DNA of 64,000 nt, from assembly GCF_003369915.1 (NCBI RefSeq), contig NW_022881625.1:2914001-2978000 (forward strand). The letters run 5' to 3'. A model generated the notes under the pieces. That model did no database searches. It saw nothing but the letters and a program-made list of their open reading frames with translations, and was not told the origin of the DNA. Shown in pieces: positions 1 to 12,063 of this stretch. Position 1 is the stretch's first letter; every line of letters begins with the position of its first letter. The position numbers were made by a program, and so were the translations under genes. Origin of the DNA: Drosophila miranda (lineage: Eukaryota > Arthropoda > Insecta > Diptera > Drosophilidae).

Positions 1-2470
1 CTGCGAGGACGGAACAACGTCGTAGTCGGAGGCGACTTCAACGCCTGGGCCCTGGAATGGGGGTCCTCCCGTACAAACGCCAGAGGCCGCACGGTGTTGG
101 GTGCTTTTGCCTCTCTGGACGTCGTCCTTCTGAACGAAGGGTCCCAACAAACTTTCAGCAGGGCAAGTGTAGGGTCGATCATCGATCTCACCTATGCCAG
201 CAGAACGCTGGCCCGGCACGCACGATGGAGGATCAGCGACGTATACACTGCCAGCGACCACGAGGCCATACTATGCACCCTGGGCACCCTTGCCCCATCG
301 AGAGGTACCCCGTTCCGGCATGGGAAGGCGTACCGCCAGGACACGCTGAGGGCCCAAGCCTTCGCAAGCGCCCTTGAGAGCTACTCTGCAAACGATTCAG
401 ACGGAGCCAACGATATGGCGACCAAATTGGCGGACGAACTTGAAGGCGCCTGCGACCAGAGCATGCTACCGAGAGGGACGTTCCGGAAGCACAAGGATCC
501 AGTTTTCTGGTGGAGCGAAGCGATTGCGGTTCTCCGTAGAACCTGCCACCGGGCCAGAAGGCTGCTCCAGCGCGCCAGAGGCACACCGCGCTGGCCCGAT
601 GCAGCGAGACCTACATAGCGGCGAGGAAGGATCTGAAGACCGCCATAAGGAACAGCAAGAGGGAATGCTTCCTTAAGCTGTGTGATGCCGCCGAAGAGGA
701 CCCCTGGGGAGGCGCGTACAGGATGGTGGTGAAGAGGCTGAACGTGGGCAGCAAAGCTCCAACAGATCCAGAGGCACTGGAGGGTATAGTCAGGGCACTG
801 TTTCCTCGAGGACGGCAGATACCTAGCTCCCTGCGGTTCGAGCATAGCCCGAGCGACATCTGCGAGGTTACGGAAGCCGAGGTGTTGCAGGCAAGCAGAA
901 ACCTGATACCTAGGAAGGCTCCGGGTCCGGATGCGATCCCCAACAGCGCGTTGAAGCTGGCACTTCTTCTACTCCCGAGGGAAGTTGCGGGCCTTTTTAA
1001 CAAATGCCTCCAGGAGGGGACGTTCCCCGAGAGGTGGAAAAGGCAACGGCTGCTACTATTAACCAAGCCGGGCAAGCCGCCAGGGGTGGCCTCTTCCTAC
1101 AGGCCCATCTGCCTTCTGGACTCCATGGGAAAAGTCTTCGAAAGGGTGATCGGTGCGAGGCTGAGCGCAGCCATCGAAGCAGCAGGCGGTCTCTCCCAGA
1201 ACCAACACGGGTTCAGGAAAGGGAGGTCGACGCTGGACGCCATCTTGAGGGTCGTACAAACGGCGGAGGAAGCCATTGCTGGGACTAGGTGGAGAGGCGG
1301 AACCAAGTCCTATTGTCTGGTGGTGACACTGGACATAAGGAACGCCTTCAACTCGGCCGACTGGACCCGGACGCTGGAGGCACTGAGGTCCTTCAACATC
1401 CCGGGCTACCTACTGAATATAGCGCGCAGCTATTTCAGCAATTGGGTGCTGACAATGGACACATGTCAGGGCTCTAGGACAAACGAAGTCTCAGTTTTGG
1501 GACCTCTGCTCTGGAACGCCATGTACGACGGGGTCCTACGGCTCCCGATGCCAGCCAACACTAACCTGGTGGGTTTCGCTGACGACGTCGCAATAGTGGC
1601 GGTAGCGAAGGAACTTGCCGCAGTGGAGGAGCTTGCCAACGTCGCCATACAAGCCGTCGAGGCGTGGCTAGCCGCCGCGGGGCTGGAGCTGGCGGCCCAA
1701 AAAACGGAGGCGGTCCTGATATCCAGCCGTAAAGTGGTCGAGACCGCCAGAGTGCAGGTTGGTGGGACCGCGATCGAATCGCAGAGGTCCATCAAGTACC
1801 TTGGAGTCCTCATCGACACGCGACGTCCACACGAAGGCCGGTGGGACCGCGGGAGCGCTATCCAGGATGCTGCTAAACACCAGAGGGCCAAATCAGGCAA
1901 CGAGTAAACTGCTGACGAGCGTCGTGACGTCGCAGATGCTCTACGCCGCACCGGTGTGGCAGAAGCCGCGAAGGTGAGGAGCTACATGCGAGGAGTGGAG
2001 GCAACGTACAGACTGTGCGCCATTAGGATCGCGTGCTCGTTCCGGACCATCTCAGACGAAGCCGCGTTAGTCATTGCCGGGCAAGTTCCGCTCAGGGAGC
2101 TGATAAGGGAGAGGAAGGAGATCCATGGTGCCATGACGGACAGTGCAGCCGATGTACGCTCCAAAGCAGAAATTAAGGACGCCGCCAGAAGGTCCAGCAT
2201 AGACAGATGGCAGACTCGATGGGTCCCATCGAGTCCGAGTGTGGCACAGGCATAGAGGAGGACGCTCGCCACGTCCTCTTCGACTGCCACAGGTTTGACC
2301 TCGAGCGTCAGACATTGGAGACAGCAGCAGGGTCTAGGGTCAGCACCGAGACTCTGGTGCCGCTGATGCTGGCAGACCCAAAGGTGTGGGAAGCGGCCGC
2401 GGAGTTCGCCTCTAGCGTGATGCGAACGCTTAGGTCCTTGGAGAGAAGGCGGAAGGAGCAGACGGAGTAG
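1..2470 (+). pseudogene. LINE ORF2 remnant: endonuclease, reverse transcriptase, zinc knuckle
   Basis: The endonuclease part is open from base 1 to about 617 and shows GGDFNAWALEWGS and the catalytic SDHEAI. The frame then slips near 590-620. The RT domain is open at 723-1907 with RKAPGPDAIPNSALK, a SYRPICLLDS block, LDIRNAFN and the active site GFADDVAI. The usual loop before SVLGPLLWN looks shortened. A second slip near 1820 moves the frame to YLGVLIDTRDVHTK, and a third change near 1956 leads into the connector. Near the end, CGTGIEEDARHVLFDC is the typical LINE C-terminal C-H-C knuckle, with a stop at 2468-2470. At least three frame breaks mean no functional protein. The function in intact relatives is nicking target DNA and reverse-transcribing the element's own RNA. 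Confidence 0.85.
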
Positions 2471-2633
2471 GTGTCCACGCCACTGCGAAGCAATGCTTTG
2501 CGGCAGTACCGCAGTCCGCGGGGCCCTAGTCCCAACATACTCTTGTCCGTTAAATTAAGTTAAATATAAATTGTATAGTATATATTATAGAGCAAATAAA
2601 TAAGTATATGAATAAAAAAAAAAAAAAAAAAAA
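1..2633 (+). mobile_element. Non-LTR retrotransposon (R1/LOA-like lineage), 5' end beyond the window
   Basis: The segment carries, in order, an apurinic-type endonuclease, a reverse transcriptase and a C-terminal cysteine/histidine zinc knuckle, then a 3' untranslated region ending in an A-run at about 2611-2633. This order and the poly-A tail define a LINE copied by target-primed reverse transcription. The RT active site reads FADDVA, which with the endonuclease style points to the R1/LOA group rather than Jockey; the exact clade is inference. The left end runs off the window, so full length is unknown. The copy is dead because its main frame is interrupted several times. A fragment of the same family lies at 3421-3629. 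Confidence 0.85.
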
Positions 2634-3420
2634 GTGTTCATGGGAGAAGATCTTGCGGATTGGCACGCGTCGCCTGGCTAAAAGCCTCGGCTTGACTTCC
2701 ATCAATATTTTGGCATTCCTGGCATTTTCCTCATTTCTCATCGAATCATCGCGCAGGGCTCGTGAAATTTGAGTGACTGTGTTGTTTACACATCTCAAGT
2801 AAATCCGACCCCGCGGCGACATCATCCTCGAGTGAATCATGGGGATTTCCTGGAAGCAATTGTCGCCTCCGCTGTGGCTTACCCAAGAGGAACACACAGT
2901 CCGAGGGGGATCTATGGCTGGTCGGATGGTTAGTCGGATTGGTTTGCGGTCTATGTCTGCCGTGCCGGCCTCTTGACGTCATCTGCCGTCTCGGTACTTG
3001 CCAAAAACCCCATCCAACCGGCCCTTTCCCCGCGCTGAGGTGTGCTAAACAGTCGGCCTGAGGGTGTACGTGGGGGGAGCTGATGCAAAACTTTCGAAAG
3101 ATTTAATGTATGCTGGCGCGGTGCCCGCGGTGTCGGGCCACATTTCACGCTTCATTTGCCAGCGACGGGCAAACCAAACGGACAGAGGGACGGACGGATG
3201 CCGGCGGTGACGTTGTCGTGTCGGGTTTGATTTTGATAAAATAGGCCAAAGTGCTCATCAATAATCATTTCTGTAAAAATCCGTGAGCAAAGCAATTATT
3301 TTTACAAAATGAACGCCCGCTCCACACACCATTCAGGGCAATCCATTTTCTGTGTGTGTGTGTGCATCCTTCACACATCAAAAATAATAATAATTTGTGG
3401 GTAGAAACGTATGTACACGT
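2634..3420. other. Anonymous DNA between LINE fragments
   Basis: About 790 bases of mixed composition directly after the LINE poly-A. No coding frame with recognisable motifs, no RNA gene and no repeat of the window's other families is visible. A short TG run lies near 3351-3362. Confidence 0.5.
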
Positions 3421-3629
3421 ATGGCCCGGCACGCCCGATGGAGGATCAGCGACGTATACACCGCCAGCGACCACGAGGCCATACTATGCACCCTGGGCAC
3501 CCTTGCCCGATCGAGAGGTACCCCGTTCCGGCATGGGAAGGCGTACCGCCAGGACACGCTGAGGGCCCAAGCCTTCGCAAGCGCCCTTGAGAGCTACTCT
3601 GCAAACGATGCAGACGGAGCCAACGATGT
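3421..3629 (+). mobile_element. LINE endonuclease fragment
   Basis: These bases match about 210-412 of the LINE at the window start with only scattered differences. They cover the stretch ending the endonuclease (RWRISDVYTASDHEAI) and the following linker. Both edges are abrupt: to the left is unrelated sequence, and to the right the match ends at GCCAACGAT. There is no poly-A, so it is an internal scrap left by deletion or rearrangement rather than a normal 5'-truncated insertion. Confidence 0.85.
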
Positions 3630-3924
3630 AACGCTTGGATAAGCCGAGAGAGCTAGTTCGCAGCGCCATCTAGTGGTCGGCACCGTAATGCCCGTGGCAG
3701 AGCATACACCCTCTATGGGCTAGGTTTGGGAGGTCACGAAAAGGGGCATAGGAAAGGGTGATAGATTTAACAGCCCAGATTGTCAACTTTCTCTGGCATT
3801 TCCCTTGTTCTATGAGAGGGCCCGAAGGTTTTAGCATGTTGAGGGGCTTGGCTTCGGTCTCTTCCCGTTTTGGCGCTCGACCCGAGCATTCGTTTTCTTT
3901 TATCAGAAAAAAAAATATATTTTA
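3630..3924. other. Anonymous DNA
   Basis: About 300 bases between the LINE scrap and the DINE-like element. I see no gene, repeat or RNA motif. Confidence 0.4.
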
Positions 3925-4797
3925 GAGCAACGATGTTTTGGATCCAGACATCTGTGATATGTCACTGCTACAAAAATATTTCAAAACTTTGCCCCGCCCA
4001 CTTCCGCCCCCACAAAGGACGAAAATCTGTGGCATCCACATTTTTTAAGATACGATAAAACCAAAAACGCAGAATCGTAGAAGATGACTATATGTTCTAG
4101 AGTGTAAAATCTCAACCAGATCGTATAATTATTTTAGCCAGAATCAAGAAAACAATTTCATTCTTTCTCGCTCTGTCTCTCTCTAACACACAGGTTTCAT
4201 GGTCGGTTTTGTCAATTGCAAAATATGAGTTCAAGGATCTCAGAACCTATAAGAGCCAGAGCAACCAAATTTGGTATCCACACTCCTGTGATATCTGACC
4301 TTGACCGTTTCGTGTCCAAATTTCGCCACACCCCCTTCCGCCCCCGCAAAGGACGAAAATCTGGGGCATCCACAAATCTCAGAGATTATTAAGGCTAGAG
4401 TAACCAAATTTGGTATCCGCACTTCTGTTAGATCTCACTATAAAACGTATATCTCAGAATTTCGCCCCACCCCCTTCCGCCCCCACAAAGAACGAAAATC
4501 TGTTGCATCCACAATATTGCACATTCGAGAAAACTAAAAACGCAGAATCATAGATAATGACTATATCTATCAGATTGCTGAATCTGGATCAGATCGGATC
4601 ATTTTTGTAGCCAAAAGCAAGAAATCAATTTGCAGTGGCCACGCAGCGCCCGACGTCACGCTCAGACTGATTTTCTGTCTCTCTCGCACGCACTCTTTGT
4701 CGTGTGGTTCAATATTAGCGGCGTCTGCCGCAGGAGAGCCATACTGACTTAGTATCGGGTATAACTGTAGAGTTGCGGTGTACGCAGCAACTCACAA
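3925..4797 (+). mobile_element. DINE-1-like non-autonomous element, 5' truncated
   Basis: The sequence matches the other four copies in the window, starting within the block GCAACGATGTTTTGGATCC and ending at GCAACTCACAACGTTCC. The 5' block with the CCCGATACTCAAAATGAG start and the GTCTGTCCGTCC core is missing. Internal repeats of CCGCCCC(A/G)CAAAG(G/A)ACGAAAATC occur three times, more than in some other copies. DINE-1 elements are Helitron-derived, non-coding and very abundant in Drosophila. Confidence 0.65.
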
Positions 4798-6469
4798 CGT
4801 TCCCCCTCGTTTTTCTATTCAATTAACTAGGAAAACAAAAGGTGAAGCGGAGATTGAAATAAATTATGACTCTGTCAAACGCACTTTGCAAAGAAAAAGA
4901 CAGCCTTTCTTGCCAAAGCCTCCATCTTCTGCAGAGAATGTTCTGGAAGCCTTTCAAGGCGAAAATATTATGAACCGTTTTGGAATAACCAAGGGAAATA
5001 CTGCAAATCAGTTATATTAAAAAGTGTACGCATCGAGCTCGTTTGCTTATTGCATATTTTCATCAGACAAGGTAATCACCTTGATGCATAATAGGCATTA
5101 TTTAATTGATGCTACATTTAAAGTGTGCCCTTTTGGAGATTTTAAGCAACTTTTAATAATTTATATTAAATATTTGCAGAAGGTAAATTTCTTCTTATGC
5201 TACACTTTATTTACTAACTCTAATCAAAAATTTTTTGTAATTAGATAACCCCTTTTGTTTTTGTTTTGATGACTCGCAAAACGGAGCTGTGTTATCAGCA
5301 CTTATTCACATATATAGACTCGAACATTTGCTGCCTTAAAGGAGCATCCTTTATATAAGATTACGAAAAGGCAATGCGTAGCGCGTTAAAAGGTCTGCAT
5401 CCCAACATGAATTTTTACGCCTGTTGGTTTCATTTTACTCAAGCATGCAAGAAAAATGCCAAGCAATCGAGTGGTTTTGAAAATACGCTGAAATGCAATA
5501 AGAAAGCTTACATGCTATTTATGAAATTTTTGCACTTGCCGCTTTTACCAGAAAGCAAAATTGTCGAAGCATTTAACCTTCTAAAAGGCGAAGCAATAAA
5601 CTTAAATAAGAAACTGTTTTCTCCATTTTTAAAATATTTTAATATACAGTGGCTTAAAAAGGTATATTTTATTTATTGTTTAATAATTGAGTTGTATTTT
5701 ACTTATTAATTTTTAACCCTAATTTTATAGGAGGGACCAAAAAGCATATCCGTGTTTAAGTGGTCAACTAGAACCACGAGCTCAGTAGATGCTTATAATT
5801 TGAATTTGGGAAATAAAATTCGAGCAAATGGGCACTTTTTTAAATTTGTTCAATGTCTTATTGATGCAGAATATGAAAAAAGTCGCGAGTTTGCTTTACT
5901 CTTTCAAAATGGTGGTAATGGAAATCAGACACAGAAGAAGAAATTACGTGTAAGTTGAATACATTTTAAGTTAATCGTTAAAAATAACATGTTAGCTTAA
6001 TTATTTTTGTTCTCAGGATCGCTCAAAAAAAATAATGGACGCAATGGATCTTTTTGAAAGAGGTGAAATAGATATACAGGGATTTCTGACATGCACTGTT
6101 TCCTTAGCTGACCGCTTTTCAAAGCAGGACTTCTTTGAAGGGGTGGACAATGAAAGCAATTTAACTGGAATGTCTTCTGATATGAAATCTTCCACATCGT
6201 CACTTTCATCGAATGCTTCTCATTCAAGTCAGTCATCTGATAAATCATTGGTTCAAATGAATCCATGCAATGTGTGCCTATGTAACCCAAAGTCTGTGTT
6301 GTTGCGCCGTGCAATCACGTAAACATTTGTGGTACATGTTGGGATCAAATTGTGGCCCACAACCAAGCAAAAAAAGAGTTGGAAGAAAATGAAAATATAA
6401 AGCCAAAATGTCCAAGTTGCAACCGAGAAGTCGAAGAGGCCATACGCAATGTTTTTATTTACAATTAAC
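4798..6469 (+). pseudogene. MULE transposase with C-terminal RING finger, broken
   Basis: Four exons are visible, separated by canonical GT-AG introns at about 5183-5244, 5662-5730 and 5950-6016. Exon 1 ends with the MULE block YLIDATFKVCPFGDFKQL, whose D is the first catalytic residue. Exon 2 carries ITPFVFVLMTRKTELCYQHL, then a DYEKAMRSAL block (second acidic site) and HPNMNFYACWFHFTQACKK, a MULE signature. Exon 3 has KWSTRTTSSVDAYN. Exon 4 is acidic and serine-rich and ends in a C3HC4 RING finger beginning CNVCLCNPKS and finishing CPSCNREVEEAIRNVFIYN. In-frame stops at 5018-5020 and just before DYEKA, plus a one-base slip inside the RING near 6305-6312, make it a pseudogene. Intact MULE transposases cut and paste their own element; a RING suggests an added ubiquitin-ligase-like or oligomerisation role, which is inference. 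Confidence 0.75.
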
Positions 6470-6560
6470 TTGTGTAAGTTAAGAACGACAAAATTTAAGA
6501 AAACTTCTATTATGATTTCTGTGTATTTGGACTATTGCACATTTTTTAATTTCAATAAAA
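4798..6560 (+). mobile_element. Decayed MULE (Mutator-like) DNA transposon
   Basis: The segment contains a multi-exon transposase gene of the MULE superfamily followed by a polyadenylation signal AATAAA at about 6555. The left part runs straight into a DINE-like element, so the left terminus is lost. To the right, the palindromic array at 6645-6785 could be its terminal repeat, but no matching left end is present to test this. The element sits against a 5'-truncated gene X copy, so it or its neighbours broke that gene. Confidence 0.7.
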
Positions 6561-6644
6561 TCATGTTATAAAATGAAATGCTGTCAAAAAAATATAAGTG
6601 TATTTTACATGCGAAATTAGTTAATTATTTTCTGGCGGACTTAA

Positions 6645-6785
6645 GTCGTTTCGAAACGACATATCTCCGCCGTGTCACAAACGACATATCTCCGCGCGGA
6701 GATATGTCGCTTTAAAACGACATAATTTCGCGCGGAGATATGTCGTTTGTGGATCGGCGGAGATATGTCGTCGGAGATATGTCGC
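6645..6785. repeat. Array of alternating palindromes (core CGACATATCTCCG)
   Basis: About 140 bases hold a perfect 16-bp palindrome GTCGTTTCGAAACGAC (6645-6660), followed by seven copies of the core CGACATATCTCCG or close variants in alternating orientation. Inverted pairs form larger palindromes with the centre CGCG. The array ends directly at the 5'-truncated gene X copy A. It may be a transposon terminus (MULE is the nearest candidate) or a local inverted-repeat expansion; the sequence alone does not decide. Confidence 0.75.
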
Positions 6786-6790
6786 TACCC

Positions 6791-7545
6791 CCCCCAGGAC
6801 ATAACTTACCCCCGGCTCCCTGCAGATTCAATGCTGTGCCACAGATGGCTTCGATGGGACCACCGCCCGTGTTGAGCTCCCTCTGGACAGGCGGCGCTTC
6901 TCCGGACACCCGCGGAGACTACTACGACGACCCCCACGAAGAGTACTCCGACTGCCGCTACGAGGGCGACTACGAGGGCGACTACTCGATGCCCACCGAG
7001 GAGGACCAAGAGGAGGAGTCGTGCTCCTGTCAGAGCCAGAGCGAGTTCAGCTCGATAGAGCGCACCGAGTCGGACTCGGAGTGGGAGGAGCTCTCCGACG
7101 GCCCTTCCCCAGGGTCTCCCCGCTGGAGTCCCTCGGCGCAGTCGTGCTCTCCACAATGCAGCCGGAGCACCGTCAGCGCATGGTGGCCTTGTACCACCTC
7201 GTCTTAGAGACCGCTGTGGTCAAGGTCGTGCTGCTGGTGCTGCAACTGCTGTGCTGCGCGGTGTTCTGGCTGGTCGAGAAGACCGTGGGCTTCAACGAAA
7301 CCGTCGGCTCGAAGCGCCACCGATTGTGGAACAGCAAGTTCAAGCTGCGCACCATCCAGCGCCAGTTGCTGTGGCGCATGGCCAATGCCCGGGGCGACGA
7401 GACGCTCGTCTTCTTTGCCGTGCTCATGACCACGCCCTGGCTGTTCTCCCTCAGCCTCCTGGGATTCATCCTGTCCCTGGCGGCGCTCCTGAAGAAGACC
7501 GTCGAGCAGCTGGTGTTCCAGATACGCCTGCACCTCGTGCTCTAG
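6791..7545 (+). pseudogene. Gene X copy A: 5'-truncated and frameshifted
   Basis: This matches gene X copy B from the block QDITYPRLPCRFNAVPQMAS to the C-terminus RLHLVL, but everything upstream is replaced by the palindromic array. The acidic domain (DYYDDPHEEYSDC and TEEDQEEESC) is open. One C is then lost from the CCTTTCCCCCAGGG run near 7101-7112, so the frame shifts before the membrane part. The membrane part is open in the other frame to 7545. Compared with B it retains VVLLV-type residues in the first membrane segment that B and C lack. It therefore represents an older branch of the amplification. Function is unknown. Confidence 0.8.
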
Positions 7546-8420
7546 GGGCAGCCATCGAGCAGAAAGCAGCAAGCAGTATCCAATCACACACTGACAGAAG
7601 ACACACGGCCACACGCCCGACACTCCACCCCTCCCCACAGAGATGTTTGCACTTCCATTTGGGCATCTATTTTCGTTGATGCTGGCATCGCAATACACGG
7701 AATCGTCTCTCCATTTTTGGCCGCAATGAAAATAGATACCGAAATATTCGAAATTCAAAGTCAATTCCCACGAGAGAGAGCGAGACAGGCCTTCTTCTTT
7801 TGGTTTACGGCCTTTCTTTCTTTTGCCTTTGGCATCGCCCACTCCACTCTCTTTATTTTTCTTGCATTAAATTGGCAATAATATGAACTCGCCTTCTCTT
7901 TCTGCTTAGTAGTATTCCCCTGACGCCCACGCCCTGGCTGTTCTCCCTCAGCCTCCTGGGATTCATCCTGTCCCTGGCGGCGCTCCTGAAGAAGACCGTC
8001 GAGCAGCTGGTGTTCCAGATACGCCTGCACCTCGTGCTCTAGGGGCAGCCATCGAGCAGAAAGCAGCAAGCAGTATCCAATCACACACTGACAGAAGACA
8101 CACGGCCACACGCCCGACACTCCACCCCTCCCCACAGAGATGTTTGCTCTTCCATTTGGGCATCTATTTTCGTTGATGCTGGCATCGCAATACACGGAAT
8201 CGTCTCTCCGTTTTTAGCCGCAATGAAAATAGATACCGAAATATTCGAAATTCAAAGTCAATTCCCACGAGAGAGAGCGAGACAGGCCTTCTTATTTTGG
8301 TTTACGGCCTTTCTTTCTTCTGCCTTTGGCATCGCCCACTCCACTCTCTTTATTTTTCTTGCATTAAATTGGCAATAATATGAACTCGCCTTCTCTTTCT
8401 GCTTAGTAGTATTCCCCTGT
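7431..8420 (+). repeat. 497-bp tandem duplication of the gene X 3' end
   Basis: The block starting CACGCCCTGGCTGTTC at 7431 is repeated at 7928 with period 497. It covers the second membrane segment, the stop codon and about 380 bases of 3' flank up to the GTAGTATTCCCCTG block. The same duplication exists in units B and C, so it arose before the large units were copied. The second half is a headless 3' fragment with no use as a gene. Confidence 0.9.
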
Positions 8421-9317
8421 CGCCGATAGCCCGCATCCTCTGCGTTCCAGAATCTGCGGAAGTTTCCAGCGGGGCTACTGGCGTGCATCAGCCGTCGAGT
8501 AGATTGAATGGGTACTCTGCCAGCATATATGTACTATGTGTGTGTGTGCCCAACTAACGCAGACAACTGCGTTCTAGAATGAAATATTAATTCATTGGAT
8601 ACGCACACACAGATCCCCCTTCATCGCTCTCTGTTTCCCTCGGAGGGTGGCAGGGTACTGGGTGTCTACGCTGCTCGGCGCTGGCCTGTATCTAATCGCG
8701 CCTGCCTTGCTGTGTACCCACTGTAGATGCATATGTACATACAGTTGTTAATCAATGTCCGTTGATTGTCGCATCGTTGCTTGGAAGGGGAATCCCCCTA
8801 ATATTAAAGCTGGGATCCTATGCCAGAGCAGAACGCAATACTTTTCATATCCCACCTTGGGTTTCCTTAACCAATCCCATAACTTTCGACATTGACAATG
8901 GGGCTTCATCAGCATTCGTTCGCTCACAGTCATTATCATAATGATAATGATAATGATAATAATGTGCATGTGTGTGGTGTGTGACTCTCGTTTTGGACCT
9001 GAGCTCAAAAGTGCAATGCACGGCAGAAAAATCAACACGAGCTGATTCAAGGGGTAAAGATATGTATCTTTGGCACACCGAAGTGCCGACACTCTTTCAA
9101 TTCAAGCTTGTTCACAGCCCAGCGATTCGCAAATGCGGCCAATGAGTATGTGTTGTGAGTATATAACAGCCCATCCGATCCGATCAGGCGATTCATCAGT
9201 GAAGATTTTCTCTCCTTTCGCTTTTCTGCCTAGTGGGGTCCAAAGTGTGGGAAAAGCCACGAGGGCGTGAAACTCAAGAAAAGCATGAAGAAAATTACGA
9301 TTGAACCGGTGACTAGC
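8421..9317. other. Spacer between gene X and painless, unit A
   Basis: About 900 bases conserved in all three units. It contains a GATAAT-type microsatellite near 8937-8960, short CA/TG tracts and, near the right end, a plus-strand TATA box with an initiator-like site (annotated separately). A short plus-strand frame beginning MKKITIEP at about 9285 runs 27 codons into the painless remnant. I see no complete gene. Confidence 0.6.
9160..9200 (+). promoter_or_regulatory. Possible core promoter (TATA plus TCAGT initiator)
   Basis: TATATAA begins at 9160 and an initiator-like TCAGT has its A at 9198. The spacing, about 38 bases, is slightly long for Drosophila TATA promoters, where about 30 is usual. 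The short frame MKKITIEP follows about 90 bases downstream. In unit B the box reads TATAAAA; in unit C it matches unit A. It could be the 5' end of a gene whose body was lost when painless was joined here. Confidence 0.35.
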
Positions 9318-11502
9318 TCATGGTCTTCCTCGAGCGAACCGACTGCCTTTGTTCAACTGGGACGATGAGGTCTGAGCGTGTCCATCTCGGCCAGTGAGAA
9401 CTTGCTCGTAGCGGGTCAGCAGATTGGTGCGGACAATGGCGCCGTTCAGTTCCGCCTGGGCCTTGATGGCCTGTGGGAAAAGAGAGGGGAGAAAACAGTT
9501 GGATAAAGCCGAGGAAGAAAAGGAAATATAAACCCACCTGAGTATCGCTGACAGCCAGACCATTCAGGAGATTGAACAGCACAATGGTCATGAAGAACAC
9601 AAAGAGCAGGAAGATCAGGTAAGTGTAGACGCTGTCAAACTTTATGTCACCGGCATCAAATTCTCCCGTGAGCATCACAATCGTCTTGATGAGCGCCTCG
9701 ATGGGCACGGAGAATGTGTTGAAGTGACCATCATCTTCTCCCTCCTTTGCTGGCTCTGGCGTGCTGTCCTTCGGAGAGGAGGAATCCACCTGGGGCTTGC
9801 CAAACAGTATGTAGAAGCACAGACTAAACGTAAGCACAAAGATCGAGTAGAGAGTAAAGCTCTTGATGAAGCTGCTGGAGACGGCGCGCAGCATGAGCAT
9901 GTGCGTCGAAGTTGAGAGTACTGGAAGGGAGCCAACCAGCAGGCAGAACTCCACGGACACCAGCAGAATGGTGAAGACGGCCAGTATGCGCTGCGTCTCC
10001 TTGTCGTAGATGGCTTCCATGCAGGTTAGGATCGACAAGACAATGAGAGCCACCTCCATCAGGTTCGTGATGGACCTGAAGTACAGCAGCGGCGACATGG
10101 CAAGCTGTATGACCTCTCGGATCATGAGATACACAATCCCTATCCAAGAGAACAGGCCGAAGAGGGCAGTCAGGCCCGTGTGGTCGCTTTCGTGGAACTT
10201 AAGGAGCGTATGCGTGATAATGGAGGCAGTGAAGAGAGAGTAAAGTTCTACTTTCAGATAGAAGATCACCGAGAGGCGGTGCCACTTGAGCAAGAGGAAA
10301 CACGAGATTAGCGGGTGCTGCAGCAGGTAACGCAGCTCCTTGGAATCGGCGATGTATGCGATTGGAGTCATCTCGTCCTCCAATTGGTGAGGATGGCCAA
10401 TGCTCCGCTTGTCCGACTGCCCGGGCTCTCGCTGGCGTCTCATCAGATTCTTGTAGTTGATGATGATCTCGAAACTCTGGTCACCGGGCTTCTCCCCGTT
10501 GGTGGTGATGCAGGAATCGAAGTGCTCCTCCAGCACTTTCGGGTCCATCTCCTGTATGGGAAGATCTCCGAACGCGCTTCTCGCCCCGATGTACGCTCCC
10601 TGCCGTAGAAGCTCCTGTGCCACCTTTGTGTTGCGATACTTGACCGCATAGGAGAGTGGCACCAGGCCAGCCTTGTCCGCCTCATTGATGTCCACACGAT
10701 CGCTCTCGAGCAGCAGCTGGAAGCAGCGCTGGTGGTCACAGAAGTCGTCCAGCGGCTGCTCACCCAGGCGACTGATAACCGCGTTCAGCAGCTTGGAATG
10801 CGATGTCAGCCTCAGCTGCGGATGCTTCAACAGCTTCTCTAGAGCCCTGTGGTTGCCCCAGATTACGGCCAACTCCACGGGGCTGATGTCGCTCAATTTT
10901 GAAGGATTAATGTTGATGCCCGTCTCGAGGATGGCCTCAAAGGCTCGCTGCTTGCCCCGCTTGATACTCTCCGCCAGCAGGGACTGATACTCCTCCTGGT
11001 TGGCATTGCATTGGTTGTCTGCGTTTCCGCTGACGTTCTGGAGGTACTCCGCGAACTGTTGCTCGAACTGGTTCTCGTCTCCGTCCCGCAGCGTGCGGAG
11101 GACTCGCTCGCAGTCGATCTCTGCTCCGGCCTCGCGCAGCTCCGGCAACGGCAGTTCCGGATACTGATCCCTTAGCATCTGGCGTCCGATAGCTGTCAAT
11201 GTCCAACTGTGGTTGTTTCAGGAAAAGTCGGATCAGCTCCAGCTTAGTGCCTCCCTAAATCTTTCTATTCTTCAGCACATGGTGGAGCGGCGTGAACTCG
11301 CCCTGATCCACCAAATTCGGAGAGGCTCCGTACTCGAGCAGCAGCTGAATGCAGGAGCCCACCTGAGAGGCATTCGATCGTCCTGGCGATTGGCCTGGGC
11401 ACCGCTGTCCAGGGCAGTGTGGAATTCCCGTATGTCCCGATTAGCGAGGGCTGCGCTCAACTGGCCCTGCGGATCGATGAAACCGCAGTTGTTAGAGCTC
11501 AT
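9318..11502 (-). pseudogene. pain: painless copy A (TRPA channel), decayed
   Basis: Painless is a TRPA cation channel of sensory neurons for noxious heat and touch, with N-terminal ankyrin repeats and six membrane segments. The start SSNNCGFIDPQGQLSAALAN matches the painless N-terminus. The ankyrin part is then damaged: a deletion after LDSGAQANRQDDR, a shift into IQLLLEYGASPNLVDQGEF, a stop after the HHVLKN block, then reopening at LDIDSYR. From about 11199 the frame is open through the remaining ankyrin repeats, all membrane segments, and the pore region IKTIVMLTGEFDAGDIKF. A GT-AG intron at 9471-9537 splits DTQ from AIKAQAELNG. After RYEQVLTG the painless match stops and a short unrelated tail follows, so the whole cytoplasmic C-terminus is missing. 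It cannot encode a normal channel. I identify it from memory of the family; a search would confirm. Confidence 0.85.
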
Positions 11503-12060
11503 TCTGCTGTCTGCAAAGAGTCAAGTGAGAATGGGGAGGATGAGCTATGTCTATGTGGGCTTTCGTTAATCTTATCCAACCCACGCTGCGTATGAGTAAC
11601 TTCTAATGCCGTTTCTATGAAAATGATGCCAGAACCCGCATTGTTAGAGCTCTGCTCTGGTCAATGGAGGAAGGTCTGACCCAACAGACGGTTTCTGTAC
11701 AGACCTTGAAATGGCCGAAACAAAAGCATGAGAGTGGACCGACCCCCGCAACAAACGGTATTTGACAACGCTTCATGCTACGATGATTTTCACACAAATG
11801 ACTGTCTGTCCATGGAGCTGGCCAGCAGCTTGAGGCAGAGCCACAGTCAAAGCCACAGTCACAGCCACATCCGCAGCCGAAAGCTACCCCACAGGTTTCT
11901 CGAAAAATAAAAACCAAATCTTCGTTTTGGGGGCAATTAAAGAAAGCGTCTTTAAGTGGTTTTTGTGGTACCCGAACTACAGACTTAATTTGCCCTCCCG
12001 TGTAGCTATTAAATTATAACAATCCAACTGAAGACAAGGTAAGACAAGGCCTGAGAAGTA
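11503..12060. other. 5' flank of painless copy A
   Basis: This matches the region upstream of painless in units B and C almost base for base, including a CACAGTCAAAGCCACAGT short repeat near 11844-11870. At 12060 the match to B and C stops at AAGTA, where the LTR element begins. No gene is visible. Confidence 0.6.
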
Positions 12061-12063
12061 TAA